Part shown: positions 35,210-46,180 of the stretch, one piece after another
Layout: the number at the start of each line of letters is the position of its first letter
Numbering within the stretch: position 1 is the stretch's first letter
Source of the DNA: Siphonodentalium dalli
Taxonomy: Eukaryota; Mollusca; Scaphopoda; Gadilida; Siphonodentaliidae
Assembly: GCA_032622095.1 (NCBI GenBank)
Contig: CP136066.1
Coordinates: 167,908,664 to 167,972,663 of the forward strand
Direction of reading: 5' to 3'
Length of the DNA: 64,000 bases
Program-made: the position numbers and the translations under genes
The notes under the pieces: generated by a model
Seen by the model: the letters and a program-made list of their open reading frames with translations, nothing else
What the model was told of the DNA's origin: nothing
Databases searched by the model: none

Positions 35210-36330
35210 TTCATCAAATGATGCAGTATAAATGACAACATCAACTGCAAAAACAAAACAAAAACACTTAAAGGTCTCAATGTATGCTGTTCTGTGTTAT
35301 TTTTGTATTTTTTTTGTAAATATAGTAGATTGCATAAGAAATCAATTGGATACAGAATCAAGTTTTACAACTTACAAAGGGTCTCTCCCCACAGATTTGT
35401 TGTATACATAACGAACATACAATACCGATTACATACATAAATAATAATGCATATGTATAACATGTGTTTCACTTATATCGAGATATGATATAATCTTGAG
35501 TAAATATATGAATGAGCATAGTGATTGTTTCTTGACCTTCAATGTATATGGGATGGGTGTGGTTCATCTCGTGGATCGGTGTATTCACGCTATTCGTGGT
35601 ATGGTTGCACCAATACACTTTGTTTTATTTCGGCCAATTTGGCCGGTTACTTCATGTGAGTTTTTCATCTGACGTGTGTGTCGGAATAATGATGTGGAGG
35701 ATTTATGTAAATGTTAGCCCAAACTACATTTCCAAGTAACGATGGTTTTGTTGTTTATTTTGAGGAATAATACCGCGTCAGATGAATTCAGCCCAAATAT
35801 GTTAACAGTTGTTGTGTAAAATATTCGGCAGTAAGTTAGCGTTATTTAGTATTTGTGGATGTCCTTTAACATGGGGAAAATAGACTACTGCGCTTGAACG
35901 AGCATGTGAATTGTCGTTTTTAATGTATAGCAACTTTATAATCAATAACAGAGGCATTCTCTGTCAAATAAGGTCGCTCTATTTACGATACCAATTGGGG
36001 AACTTTGTGAATTAAATTACGCGTAAACTTAACCTGCTGCAAATAGAAAAGGTGTCTGAATCGGCGTACTCGCCTCAGGGCTAACTCGCCCCAATCGGCG
36101 AGTGCCAACTCGGAATAAAAGGCCAACTCGGAATAAAAGATGCATACGGGGTGTTATATTGCATTTGGTCCGTTGTTTCTCAATGAATATTATTGAAATT
36201 TGGTGTATATGTCCGGGCTGGGACATGGAATACAACAACGTTTGAATTGTTTTTAAATTTACAAATTTGTTGATTTTATTCATTTTGTTTTCGTTCTGAA
36301 ACACACTATAAAGTGTATATAATATAATAA
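35210..36330. other. Intergenic sequence, one dispersed repeat
   Basis: 35435-35590 resembles 26825-26960. The 65-codon frame at 35542-35739 overlaps that repeat and is not supported. Nothing else recognised. Confidence 0.5.
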
Positions 36331-36337
36331 CGAACAC

Positions 36338-36627
36338 GAGACATACATAATTTATAAACTGTTAACAAAAGATATCAAATTCAATACATGACAAAGATGA
36401 CTCAGTGGAGTTTATAAAGTGAACATAAAAACATTGAGGTAAGAATCTTTTTAAGGAATGCAACTTTATTTAATGATAATAAACACATAAATTAAAATAA
36501 CAAACATGAGACATACATGATTTATAAACTGTTAACAAAAGATATCAAACTCAATACATGACAAAGATGACTCAGTGAAGTTTATAAAGTGAACATCAAA
36601 ATATTAAGGTAAAAATCTTTTTAAGCA
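36338..36627. repeat. 170-bp direct repeat, 1.7 copies
   Basis: 'gagacatacataatttataa' at 36338 recurs at 36508 with 'gacaaagatgactcagtg' and 'aagtttataaagtgaacat' in the same order. Identity is high, with scattered substitutions. Confidence 0.8.
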
Positions 36628-36639
36628 TTACTAAACCGT

Positions 36640-38375
36640 TTAGCACAGTCCACTTCACTCATCCGATCATCACCAAACTTCATATTTATCTTGATATTGA
36701 TCTATCAGATGAGAGCTATCAAATATTGTTTTAATTTTATAGGAAAAAATGGTCGCCAGCGGCCATATTGCATTTACGTTATATGTTATCGCGTCATGTC
36801 GATATCTAGTACTACTTAGAAATTTCACCTTTCCAGATTCATAATTACAGCAGGGCGGAACATGAAGCCTACATCTTCTACTTTCATATGATATATAATT
36901 TTTCCGTGTGTAAAAGAAAAAATGAAAAAAAAATTCTGGTCAATACCGCTCCTCTATCATGTCGATATCTAGTATTAGTTAGAAATTTCACCTTTCCAGA
37001 TTCATAATTGCTCCATTGACTGTAACAGATGGAATTATTCCCCTCTTCGGATAGAGTGTCACTGAAACTTTATTTTGTCAGACTGTCTGTATAGTCACTG
37101 ATTATATATGGCAATAATCTGTAATAAGATGTAGCACTATTTTATTTTATATTTACATGCAGTGCTGTTTTTATACAACAATTCTAATCCCCCCTAGATC
37201 GCGCGAGGACCTGGTTGAATTAAGGGGGGTTTTATGGATAACTTCTGTCCTCAAGCTAGATTATACTTATGACATTTAATGGCATGTTTCTAACGTGGAG
37301 GGTTAGATATGCTTGAGACAACACCACTCTTCAATTCACACCAAGTTATCAGCTGTCATATTCGGATATTAGAACCCATAGCCATGATATATGGTTTATT
37401 TTGTGTATACTAGTAATATTGTTATTTTCAGTACCTTTATATACCAGTACTGTGTATAACAATGCATATAAATTAATCCATGTATACATGTATATTGATT
37501 CAACGGATTCAGTGGTTTTGTCCATAAGTCTATCAAATATGCGGGGAAAACATGGCCACAAGCAGTACACCCTGTTAAATTTCGAATTTAAATCAATTGG
37601 CGCACCCTGCAGCCAGCTTTTATTGGAGAACTTTTTCTCACGTGGATAGTTTGGGTCACCGCTAGATGTGAGCCATGTTTTGTTCTCAAGCTGTCCTTGT
37701 GAAGACATCACTGCCAGCGGTGATCTGGAATTTTACTATTTTTATGGCTAAATAATTTGGTTGATCCTACAGACGACACCCCTTGTCCGATCGTCACCAG
37801 ATTCCACAATGATCTTCTGGATAACCAGGGTGAGAGTAATCTAATTTTCCCGAATTTCGTTAAAAAACATTACCACAGGCAGCAATTTGGTATCTTACTG
37901 TTTGATCCTCTTTTGCGTGACTGAATTGTTTAGCAACTGTACAGTCATATCCCTCATCTGATAGTCACCACACTGTATATTGATCTTCGGGCTGACAACT
38001 AGATGGGAGCTATCGAATGCTTTTATTTTTTTTGGAAAACATTGTCGCCAGCAGTCATCTTCTATTTTGGTTTTTATATACATGTATATCTCTTCATTCG
38101 GATAGTCAGTATTACGTAGGTACTTCAACTTTCCGCATTCCTGTCATCATTTGAAATATAAAAATTTACCTGATACCATGCACCCTTCAAAATTTGTTTC
38201 GTCGTATCTATTTTAATGACCCGTATGGTAATATTGATACAGATATATTTGTCAAACATTTCTTTGTACAATATACAGGTATTTAGTTTGTAACTAAATC
38301 TAGAAATATATAATAGTAGCTGGTGGACCCTACTTCGTCCGGGATGTTCCCCTCTGATTTTCGGAGAATTGCGCG
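36640..38375. other. Intergenic, degenerate repeated segments
   Basis: 'catgtcgatatctagtatta' with 'aatttcacctttccagattc' occurs at about 36794 and 36958. Segments with 'gatgagagctatc' and 'gtcgccagc' recur at 36710 and 38000. They look like old diverged tandem repeats. No gene. Confidence 0.5.
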
Positions 38376-38380
38376 ATTTA

Positions 38381-38760
38381 ACCTTGAATTGACCATTTTA
38401 AAGGTGAACGTCATGTCGGGTCACGATTTGACCCGTCCAAAACACTCCCCGGACAAAAGTCACGACAAAAATACCCGCGAAATCCGCCCGGCTTTACCCG
38501 ATTTGACCTTGAATTGACAATTTTGAATGTCAAGATCAGGTCAGGGTCATAATTTGACCCACCCGAAACACTCCTGGAACAAAAGTAACAGTAGGTATTA
38601 TATTTCGTTGAAATACTTCCGTTTTACCAGAGTTGACCTTGAATTGATCTTTTTGAATGTCAAAGTCAGGTCGGGATCAAGATTTGACCCGTCCAAATAG
38701 TCCAGAAACATGCCTACATCATGCCTACATCAGCACGTTCGAGAACATGGTCCCACGTGA
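38381..38760. repeat. Tandem repeat, unit 125-130 bp, three copies
   Basis: 'accttgaattgac' occurs at 38381, 38506 and 38636. Each unit continues with 'tcaggtcgggtca'-like, 'atttgacccgtccaaa' and 'acaaaagt' motifs. Moderately diverged. Confidence 0.75.
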
Positions 38761-38769
38761 AATTGGACC

Positions 38770-40635
38770 CGTCCATATTGCTCCCGGGATCGAAGTAGTC
38801 CTACACACAATTTTTTAGTCGGATCGGTCAAGGTCCAGAAACATGCCTATGAGCGAGGTCAAGTTGACACGTTAAATACCAAATCCGAGTCGGATCAGTC
38901 GAGCAGTGTTCGAGTCTATAACACACATACATACATGCTTTCATACACACATGCATACAGCCAGATATTCCAAAATGTATAATCGATAGCTACAATAATT
39001 CTATGGTAGATAGTTCACGGCCGACCTGATGCATGCATCTTAGTGTTCTTGTAGTACTGTATCACCGAACATTGGAGATATACATGTATGGCTCTTTATT
39101 GCGAAGCAGTACTTTCATAACCATTGGAATAGTCAGGTATAACCCTTGCTATACTAAATAACTCATTGGTGAGTAGATGAGCAGAACCATGAATTCCGCG
39201 CAGTTCTGTGTTATGCTATCTCTCTGTTGTTTGGTTGCAATTTGGCACGATCTATGATATAGTGCAGTACATCATAAAATGCATATAATCATGTGTAAGT
39301 GCGTTAAGTGGACCCTTTTATCACTGCATGCATCTCTGGTACACTCTCCTACAGTATTGTACGGGTACTTGTGTGCTTTACTGCACACTTCAAACGCGAC
39401 TGGTGCATGGGTACAATGATATACTGATGTTAGCATATCATGACGATTCAAAGTTTAAATGACCAACCAATGCTCGCTTTGTGGTTACAACCAACTGATT
39501 TATTGAAATTATTCACCTTGGCATTTGTGTAGGGAAACTGGAATCAGCAAACAACAGCTGAATGGTGTATAATATATTCGGTTGTGAAATATGAACGGAA
39601 AAAGAAATTCATAGGCTATGTTAATTATTCGGCCATTTGTGCATCTGGAATTGTTCGCCAATGTAGACGATACAAATGACCCAAACTGGTCGTCAAATTT
39701 TGGAGGGTATTTTTCTGTACCGAAATCTTGTGCAAAATAGGGGTAGTAGTGGACCAAATTTTACTCCCACCAAAACCTAGTTTAAACTAGAGTAAAACCA
39801 GCTCTAGAATAAAACCTAGTCTAAACCAGAGATGCCGATTCGGACCAATATTAAAATTGGCTCAGTACCATAATGAATCGTGGGCATAGTTTAACATTAA
39901 CACTGTCGCCCACAGGAAATTATTTAGTTGGTTGTAACCTATTAGTTAGTTCACAACTGTGTAACAAAGGATACTAACGAGAACACATATAATACGTTGA
40001 ATGGTTATATTATCGTGTATATGTCAATCACAAATCTTCGATAAAGGGGAAGGGTCTCTGAAAATACACCGGAAAATTTAATAAGAAAGCGCCTACGTGT
40101 CAGGTACTCCCCAAATAGCTGCTATTTTGTGAAGTTTGAAATTATCGAACGAGAGCATTCTCGTGTTTCTGTCCAGGATATTGTTCAGTAGAATAGCCAA
40201 CTCTTTGGTGTAAACAATATTAGTCACTATGTATTACAAAAGTATTCAACAACAAGCGTTATACAAGGCCCATCATGTGCAATGAGTGTGATTTAAGGCA
40301 CATCAAGTTGTTGCAATTAAATAAGGAATGATTTGAGTTATGCGGGAATAGGTTGGAAGAATATGTTGGTTGTCCCGACGAAAATAAAGGCGATTTATAT
40401 GGATTGATTTGGGTTATGGGAGAATAGTTTATGGGATTAAGGTCGTTGTCGGATATGATGAAAGGGGAGTCAGTGGTGAGATGATGATATATCTCGTTGG
40501 CTGTATATGGGATTATTTGGTCTTTGGTCTGACAACATCTTACAAGTAGATGAATTCTCATATGTCATGTCAGAGTGTTAGTATCGCAGGAAGTTTCTCC
40601 TAGGCCAAACAAAATATCCTCCTTCAAATATGTTA
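38770..40635. other. Intergenic sequence, nothing recognised
   Basis: Small open frames on the minus strand at 39509-39757 and 40259-40561 lack recognisable domains. A short internal repeat, 'aaaacctagtttaaact', lies near 39772-39830. Confidence 0.45.
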
Positions 40636-40639
40636 ATAT

Positions 40640-40980
40640 ATGACCTACATATTCACATAGCTAGGTTCATATTGGACTTATTTGATTCTGAAATAAGCTC
40701 ATATTGAAATTAAACCCGATATTCCTTTGAAGGGCCGCAGTGAACACACTTTATAAAGAGCGTTCGTCTGCAAAGTCGTGTCGATGAAAAAAGTTGTTTA
40801 AATAATGCCTATATGAGCTTATTTCAGATTGAAATAAGCTCTATGCGGGCTAATTTTGAACGACCCATTTTACTCCCATTTAGAGTGCATTTTTCTCAAA
40901 TAAGCTCTATATGAGCATAAAACGCGACATTCAAAATAAGCCCATATTGTGCGTATTTTTATAAGAAGAGGCTGAACAAC
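40640..40980. repeat. Dispersed 'aataagccc' repeat, copy 3
   Basis: It matches 21455-21705 through 'gtcgtgtcgatgaaaaa', 'gaaataagctctatgcggg' and 'aaacgcgacattcaaaataa'. Confidence 0.7.
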
Positions 40981-41127
40981 ACGACAAATGTTTCCGATAT
41001 TCGACCTACCCGATGTTCACCCTAATTTAACATTGCCTTGATAATACATTTTAAAATAACTTTTAAAATAGTAGTATGCCTTTCATGGGTGTATGTCAGC
41101 TCCTATAAAATATGGAATTGATACTGA

Positions 41128-41402
41128 CTTATCTATAATAAATGGATTATCCCATTCAGTTATAAACGCATACTTTTCCACGGAATGGTCTATTATGCAT
41201 TTTGAAGGATGTTAATGATATATATACTAGCAGACGATAGTCAGGCGAAATTATAATACAACTGCAGAAAAATTCATATTAATTTTGAGGGAAACGTTTT
41301 AGATAATAAGTTCAACAAACGACCTATTTGTTGTGAACTTGTTATCTTAACTCTTCCTGAGGGATCTAGTCATCAATGAGTATTTAGGAAAGAAACGGTT
41401 AA
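41128..41402. mobile_element. TTAA-type MITE
   Basis: Same family as 5453, 17983 and 19063: 'gataataagttcaacaaacg' pairs with 'gttgtgaacttgttatc', followed by 'catcaatgagtatttagg' and a right end 'gaaacgg' plus TTAA. The left end is approximate. Confidence 0.65.
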
Positions 41403-41409
41403 TCTTCAA

Positions 41410-43180
41410 TCGGATACCATTACTTCAATTTATCCGGTGTGAGAATTGATTTTTTCCATTCCTTGTGCCATACCCTCAAATAACCAAATCCTGTTTGGCT
41501 GTTGAAATAATTAATGAATAGTGAACTATATTTAACATATATTAAAAGAGGAATTCATGTTTTCTATATGCCAGGGTATCTTAACTGAGCATGATTTTTT
41601 AAATCATCTGCAAAAAAATAATCTTCTTTGTACTTCAGCCATAGTGTTATTGGATCATCAAGTTCACATGATCTGAGCAGACTGGTATAACAGATAACAG
41701 TTTCTGCATTCGCGCAGTGTGTGGCCGAAGGTTCTTCTATTACACAAAACAGATTTTGTTGGAAGTAACTAAACCTTAGTTGGATTCAACCAATATTTTA
41801 GTTGCAATCCGCCGACTAAACGTTGAGTTGATATCGTAACTAAGTAAGGTGGGTTGAGAAAACTCGTGAGGCCAATAACTAAATACATAGTTTATTTAAT
41901 TGAGTATTCACCCAAGAATTAGTTGATGCTTAACTCGGCGCTGTTTGAACTGGTCAGCTAAGTGGAGTTAGTTAGAAATTCAAATAACATTGGGTTAAAT
42001 GTAACTAAAATAATTAGTTACTAATACTATGAACAACTGAATTTTTAGCTAATTTCAAAATGTAACCAAATATTTCAGTCTAATTAAACGGACATGGCTC
42101 ATTCGGACCTCCAAATGTTGTCTACGTAATTTGGAGGGACGGATACGATATGTCGATAAATACACGAAATATTGCTATGCCGGCATCATATGCTTTGAAT
42201 AACACTTGCCAAAGTTAGTTTAAGTCACAGTCATTTTCCAGCCGTTTTCAATTTTTCGCCCCATGTTAGAACGCTCTTTATTGCTACCATATCAGGAATA
42301 GAATAACACGGAACGCTCTTTTCTGTTCCATGTCGAGCAAATGGCTGTTTTTTGTTTGTTCGTAGTTGCATTTTTATTATTTCAATGCGCCTCTTTCGGG
42401 TTACAGAATGCTCGAAAGGTAGTTAAGGTCTATTGGATGTGGTGACAATAGGTGACAAAACAATAATTAGTACATGCAATATAGGACCACTAGGGGTATT
42501 TTTGGCACATATTTCTAACAGCAGCAAGTGGATACAACAATTGGACATAGTAGGACTAAATAACTAACCTTATTTTCCACTTTGGTGACTTTTGATGTGA
42601 ATGTGTCCGAAAATATGCAACAAATATTCAAAGACAGATTTCTAAGTGGTAGAATCCTGGAATTTGAGAAGGAAAGTACCATTATAAAAGGCAGAATCTA
42701 TATCAGGGCATGCGCTATATTACAGCAGACAAAATATAATTAAACAGGCTGAAATAAGATGTTTATCATTGTTTACTTTTAGCAAAATTCACATTGCTGG
42801 AACTACATCAGCATGTAGAAAGTATGGAAGCACACTATAGTAATGATTCTTCAAAGCAGTTTGCACTGGATTAGCAGCAAGTGTGTCAGAATTACCTGAA
42901 ATTATTCATTTGAATGTTAATTCTGAGTTTAATGATGTGGATAATATACCATCTGACTCGACTGGTGATCTGGCTATGCTAGGGACTTCTTGAAGATGAA
43001 ATCTGGACAATGCACATGCCAACTGACAGTTGACACACTTCTTTTTTTTTTTTAGCAACGTGGGCTTAAAATGAATATTAATAGTTACCTGGTATAATGG
43101 TATCTGTGGCACTGTGACATCAGTAGCTTTGGCAGTAATTTTAAACACCATGATGTGTGTTCCACATTAAATAAATAAAT
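41410..43180. other. Intergenic, repeat fragments
   Basis: 42100-42440 is the inverted relative of 11195-11690. 'ggatgtggtgacaataggtg' at 42436 recurs as its complement at about 51565. 'ttagttgcaatccg' and similar TTAGT-rich sequence fill 41760-42080. No gene supported. Confidence 0.5.
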
Positions 43181-43183
43181 AAT

Positions 43184-44945
43184 TTAAATAAATAAGCATG
43201 CAGTATCAGCAGCAGATCTGAAAAAATCAGAATGAAATATAAATGTTATAATAACATATAAGCCGAATGGAAAACAACATAAAATATTATGATATACCGT
43301 TAGATAAAGGGGTAGGGGTAGGGATTTTGGTATGAACGCCATCCCTACTGTTTTTGTGCAATTATATACCAAATTTATGGGTAAAGCTTCGGCTTCACAT
43401 ATTTTCACGAGACGACGAAGTCCCTCTAGAGAGGGTGCAAGTAGACACATGTCATCAGCATAGCATAAATGGTTTACTCTCTTACCACCTATCACACATC
43501 CACTCTCGCTTTCATTCAACCTCTCACTTATACCATTTATGTACACATTAAACAAATAAGGACTGAGAACCCCGCCTTGTCGAACTCCACTCGTTGGCCG
43601 GAATGGAGGCGAGTGCGATCCTCCCCATCTGACGTTGTATTCCTGATTTCCAAACCAATTACTGAGGACATTGATGACTGAGGTCGGTATACCGCGTTTC
43701 CACAATAATTGGGTTAATGTTCTGTGATTGACTCTATCAAATGCTTTGCTGGCGTCAAGAAAGCAGACGAAAACAGGGGTATTCTTCGATATATAGTGAT
43801 TTATTGTCTCTTTGAGTGCCAGAATGCAACTGTCAGTGGAATGTCCGCTCTTGAAACCGAATTGATTATCGGTTGTATGAAGGCGATGAGAAATTTTCTG
43901 CAGAACAACTTTTTCGAATATTTTTGATATGAGTGTTGATAGAGCTATAGGTCGATAATTTTCAGATGACGAGATGTTAGCATTCTTATTCTTTAAAATC
44001 GGAACAAGCGTTACTTTCAGCAGTTTTGGTGGAAGGTGACCGGTTTCCAGTATTTTGTTGAACAGAAACATGAGGCATGTATTGATTCTTTCGTCACAGT
44101 ATTTAAGGTGTTCAGCTGCTAACCCATCTGGGCCTCGTGATTTACCCGATTTTAATGATTTTATTGATGTTTCGATTTCCTTCTCTGTGATGAAAATTCG
44201 TTTTTCAGGTTCGTCCTCGTATGTGTGAAGATCGTGCTGTTGAACGGTGTTACAAAATATGTTCTGGAAGTGTTCTCCCCAATACAATGTAATATCGGAT
44301 TCGCCACTTTTCCCGTCTATGCAGTTAACATGTCCACCGGAGTTACCACCTGTTACTGATTTCCAAAATGCCTTATAGTTTTTGTTCGTAAAATTATCCG
44401 CTAATTTATCCGCCTTCATTTGTTCTTTTCTTGATTTGCAATTTCTCAGGGCTGATTTGAATATTTGTCTGCTCCTCCTCATGCAGTCGTATATATATCC
44501 AAATCTTGGTCGCTTCATTTTGACCCAATTTAGGAAATAGGTTCTTGCCTTCTCGTGTAAGTGACTGACGTATGTATTCCAACCTGGTGTTGAATAGCGG
44601 TGATTTTTGCGTCTTCTGACATCGATGATGCTTCTGTTTGCGGCCTCTGACAAAGCATATACAATTTCTTCATATGTATGATTTATCAATGCTTTTGCAT
44701 CCTTTCCTTGTGATTCCTGATTGACGATGTCACTATTTATCTTTTTGAGATAGTTTCGGCTCGTACGACGATAAGTTTCTAACTGAGAAGTTCCGGCGCG
44801 TGACCAATCTATTTTTTCCTGTTGATTGTTGTTTTCAATTGACGCAATATTTGTTGGAAGGATGTCTGTCTTCAGCGAAACAACAAGCGGGAAATGATCA
44901 GAAGTAATGTAATCATGGAGTATTTCAATCGATGATATATCGATG
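43184..44945 (-). pseudogene. Non-LTR retrotransposon reverse transcriptase, truncated
   Basis: A long open frame on the minus strand begins inside the end of an endonuclease domain: 'SDHFPLVV', typical of the last block of AP-type endonucleases, is at about 44895. It then runs through a linker into a reverse transcriptase. RT blocks in order are 'GKSRGPDGLAAEHLK', 'YRPIALSTLISKIFEK', 'FGFKSGHSTDSC', 'FLDASKAFDRVNH' (first catalytic Asp), 'GVRQGGVLSPYLF' and 'CYADDMCLLAP' (YADD catalytic pair). Homology fades soon after YADD, at about 43330, and the frame stops at 43184. The thumb and C-terminus are missing, as is most of the endonuclease. The open frame of about 580 codons is uninterrupted, so the copy is young but dead. 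The clade is probably in the CR1/Jockey/RTE range; this is uncertain. No start codon is implied. Confidence 0.85.
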
Positions 44946-45044
44946 ATAATGATGAATCAGCAAGGATTCATGTTAGAATCAGCAAGGATTCATGTTACAT
45001 ACATAAAAACTAAGATGCTAAGAAGAAAGAACACAATCTCACCT

Positions 45045-45416
45045 TTAAAGATCAATAAATCTGACAGAGTTGGACCTGTAGTCTTCCACAAGATGGTCTA
45101 CCTCAAACACGTCATCATGCTCATCATAATATATCTCATAGATAGCTCCTTCCCGGCCATCCACACCACTGACTAGCGACAATACTCTGCCCTGATACCA
45201 TGTCAATGCACCAGTGTCATCAACCCACTCGTGTGATATATTGCGGTTCAGAAAGTGCTGGATTATAGTTCTTCCAGATGAAGTACTTGCTTGATTGGAA
45301 CAAGATTTCAGAGTGGAGACAGTGGGTGCAGGAGATGCCTCTGGTTCAGGTGATTGATCAGGCCTTCTTGGTGATCTTCGTCTGAGAATGGGGACTTTCA
45401 CTTTGTCCTCTTCAAA
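45045..45416 (-). CDS. Tudor/chromo-like domain exon
   Basis: This is an exon with an acceptor-like 'atatttttcag' immediately upstream on the minus strand and an open frame to a stop at 45045. It encodes a Pro/Ser/Arg-rich stretch (about 50 residues) and then a compact domain of about 60 residues with pattern His-Glu-Trp, 'TWYQGRVLS', 'YEIYYDEHDDVFEV' and 'LVEDYRSNSVRFI'. Strand spacing and aromatic positions resemble Tudor-like or chromo-like reader modules common in uncharacterised invertebrate proteins. A strong donor-like 'aag|gtgaga' follows the stop by 2 nt. It lies 765 bp downstream of the transposase-YqaJ ORF on the same strand. The upstream exon was not identified: an AG|GTATGG site near the end of that ORF would join out of frame. 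Function unknown. Confidence 0.5.
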   Translation of the reverse strand, partial: FEEDKVKVPILRRRSPRRPDQSPEPEASPAPTVSTLKSCSNQASTSSGRTIIQHFLNRNISHEWVDDTGALTWYQGRVLSLVSGVDGREGAIYEIYYDEHDDVFEVDHLVEDYRSNSVRFIDL

Positions 45417-45420
45417 CTGA

Positions 45421-46180
45421 AAAATATATGAATCGTAAGTATATTATAACACATGTTGGTTATCAGCTGTTAAATTAACGATCACAATGTATAGCACAAG
45501 GTTGGATAGCTACATGTATCTTTGCAAATTCATAAACATATCCATTTATTGAGACAGTAATGATATATCATAATTAAAAATGTAACAGTGTCTGAACTGA
45601 CTAAATACATGTACCAGCTGATAGTTAAAAGTATTTATCTGATATTTTGTGTACGATAAAACCAACTTGAAGTAAAACATTTCGATCAACAGTGGACATT
45701 CCTCGATGGATATATAAATGCATTATCAAACCATAATGAGTGCTACTACTACATGTACGCGTAAGAATTCAATGAAATGTATTGAACTATTCGTATTCAG
45801 TTCCGGAAGATAATCCAAAAATTAACATTTTTAAAAACATTCTATTGAAAGAAAGGAAGAGGCTTCATGTCAAATTGCATTACAGTTTCACTAAATCACG
45901 GAGAATAAAAAGAATTGATGTTAAATTAAACCAAAGCCACAATATCGGTATCTACAAGTATAATCCCATAGCATGTGCTATATTGTTAAAGCTACCTGCT
46001 GCCCATATATGTAAATGGAATTCAAATCATATAAATGCTAGTAAAGTTGTATTCTGCTGTGGCTCGTGAATATTCTTTTAATTTTTGTATTTATGAATTC
46101 CAGAATGAATGTTCAAAATGTTAATTCCATCTACAGTTTTTGTCATGAAGCATCTACCTCTTAATAGTATTATTAATGTT
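45421..46180. other. Spacer between Tudor-like exon and transposase ORF
   Basis: AT-rich sequence without a supported exon. A 95-codon plus-strand frame at 45782-46069 is basic and featureless. An upstream exon of the Tudor-like gene could lie here, but none is clear. Confidence 0.4.
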
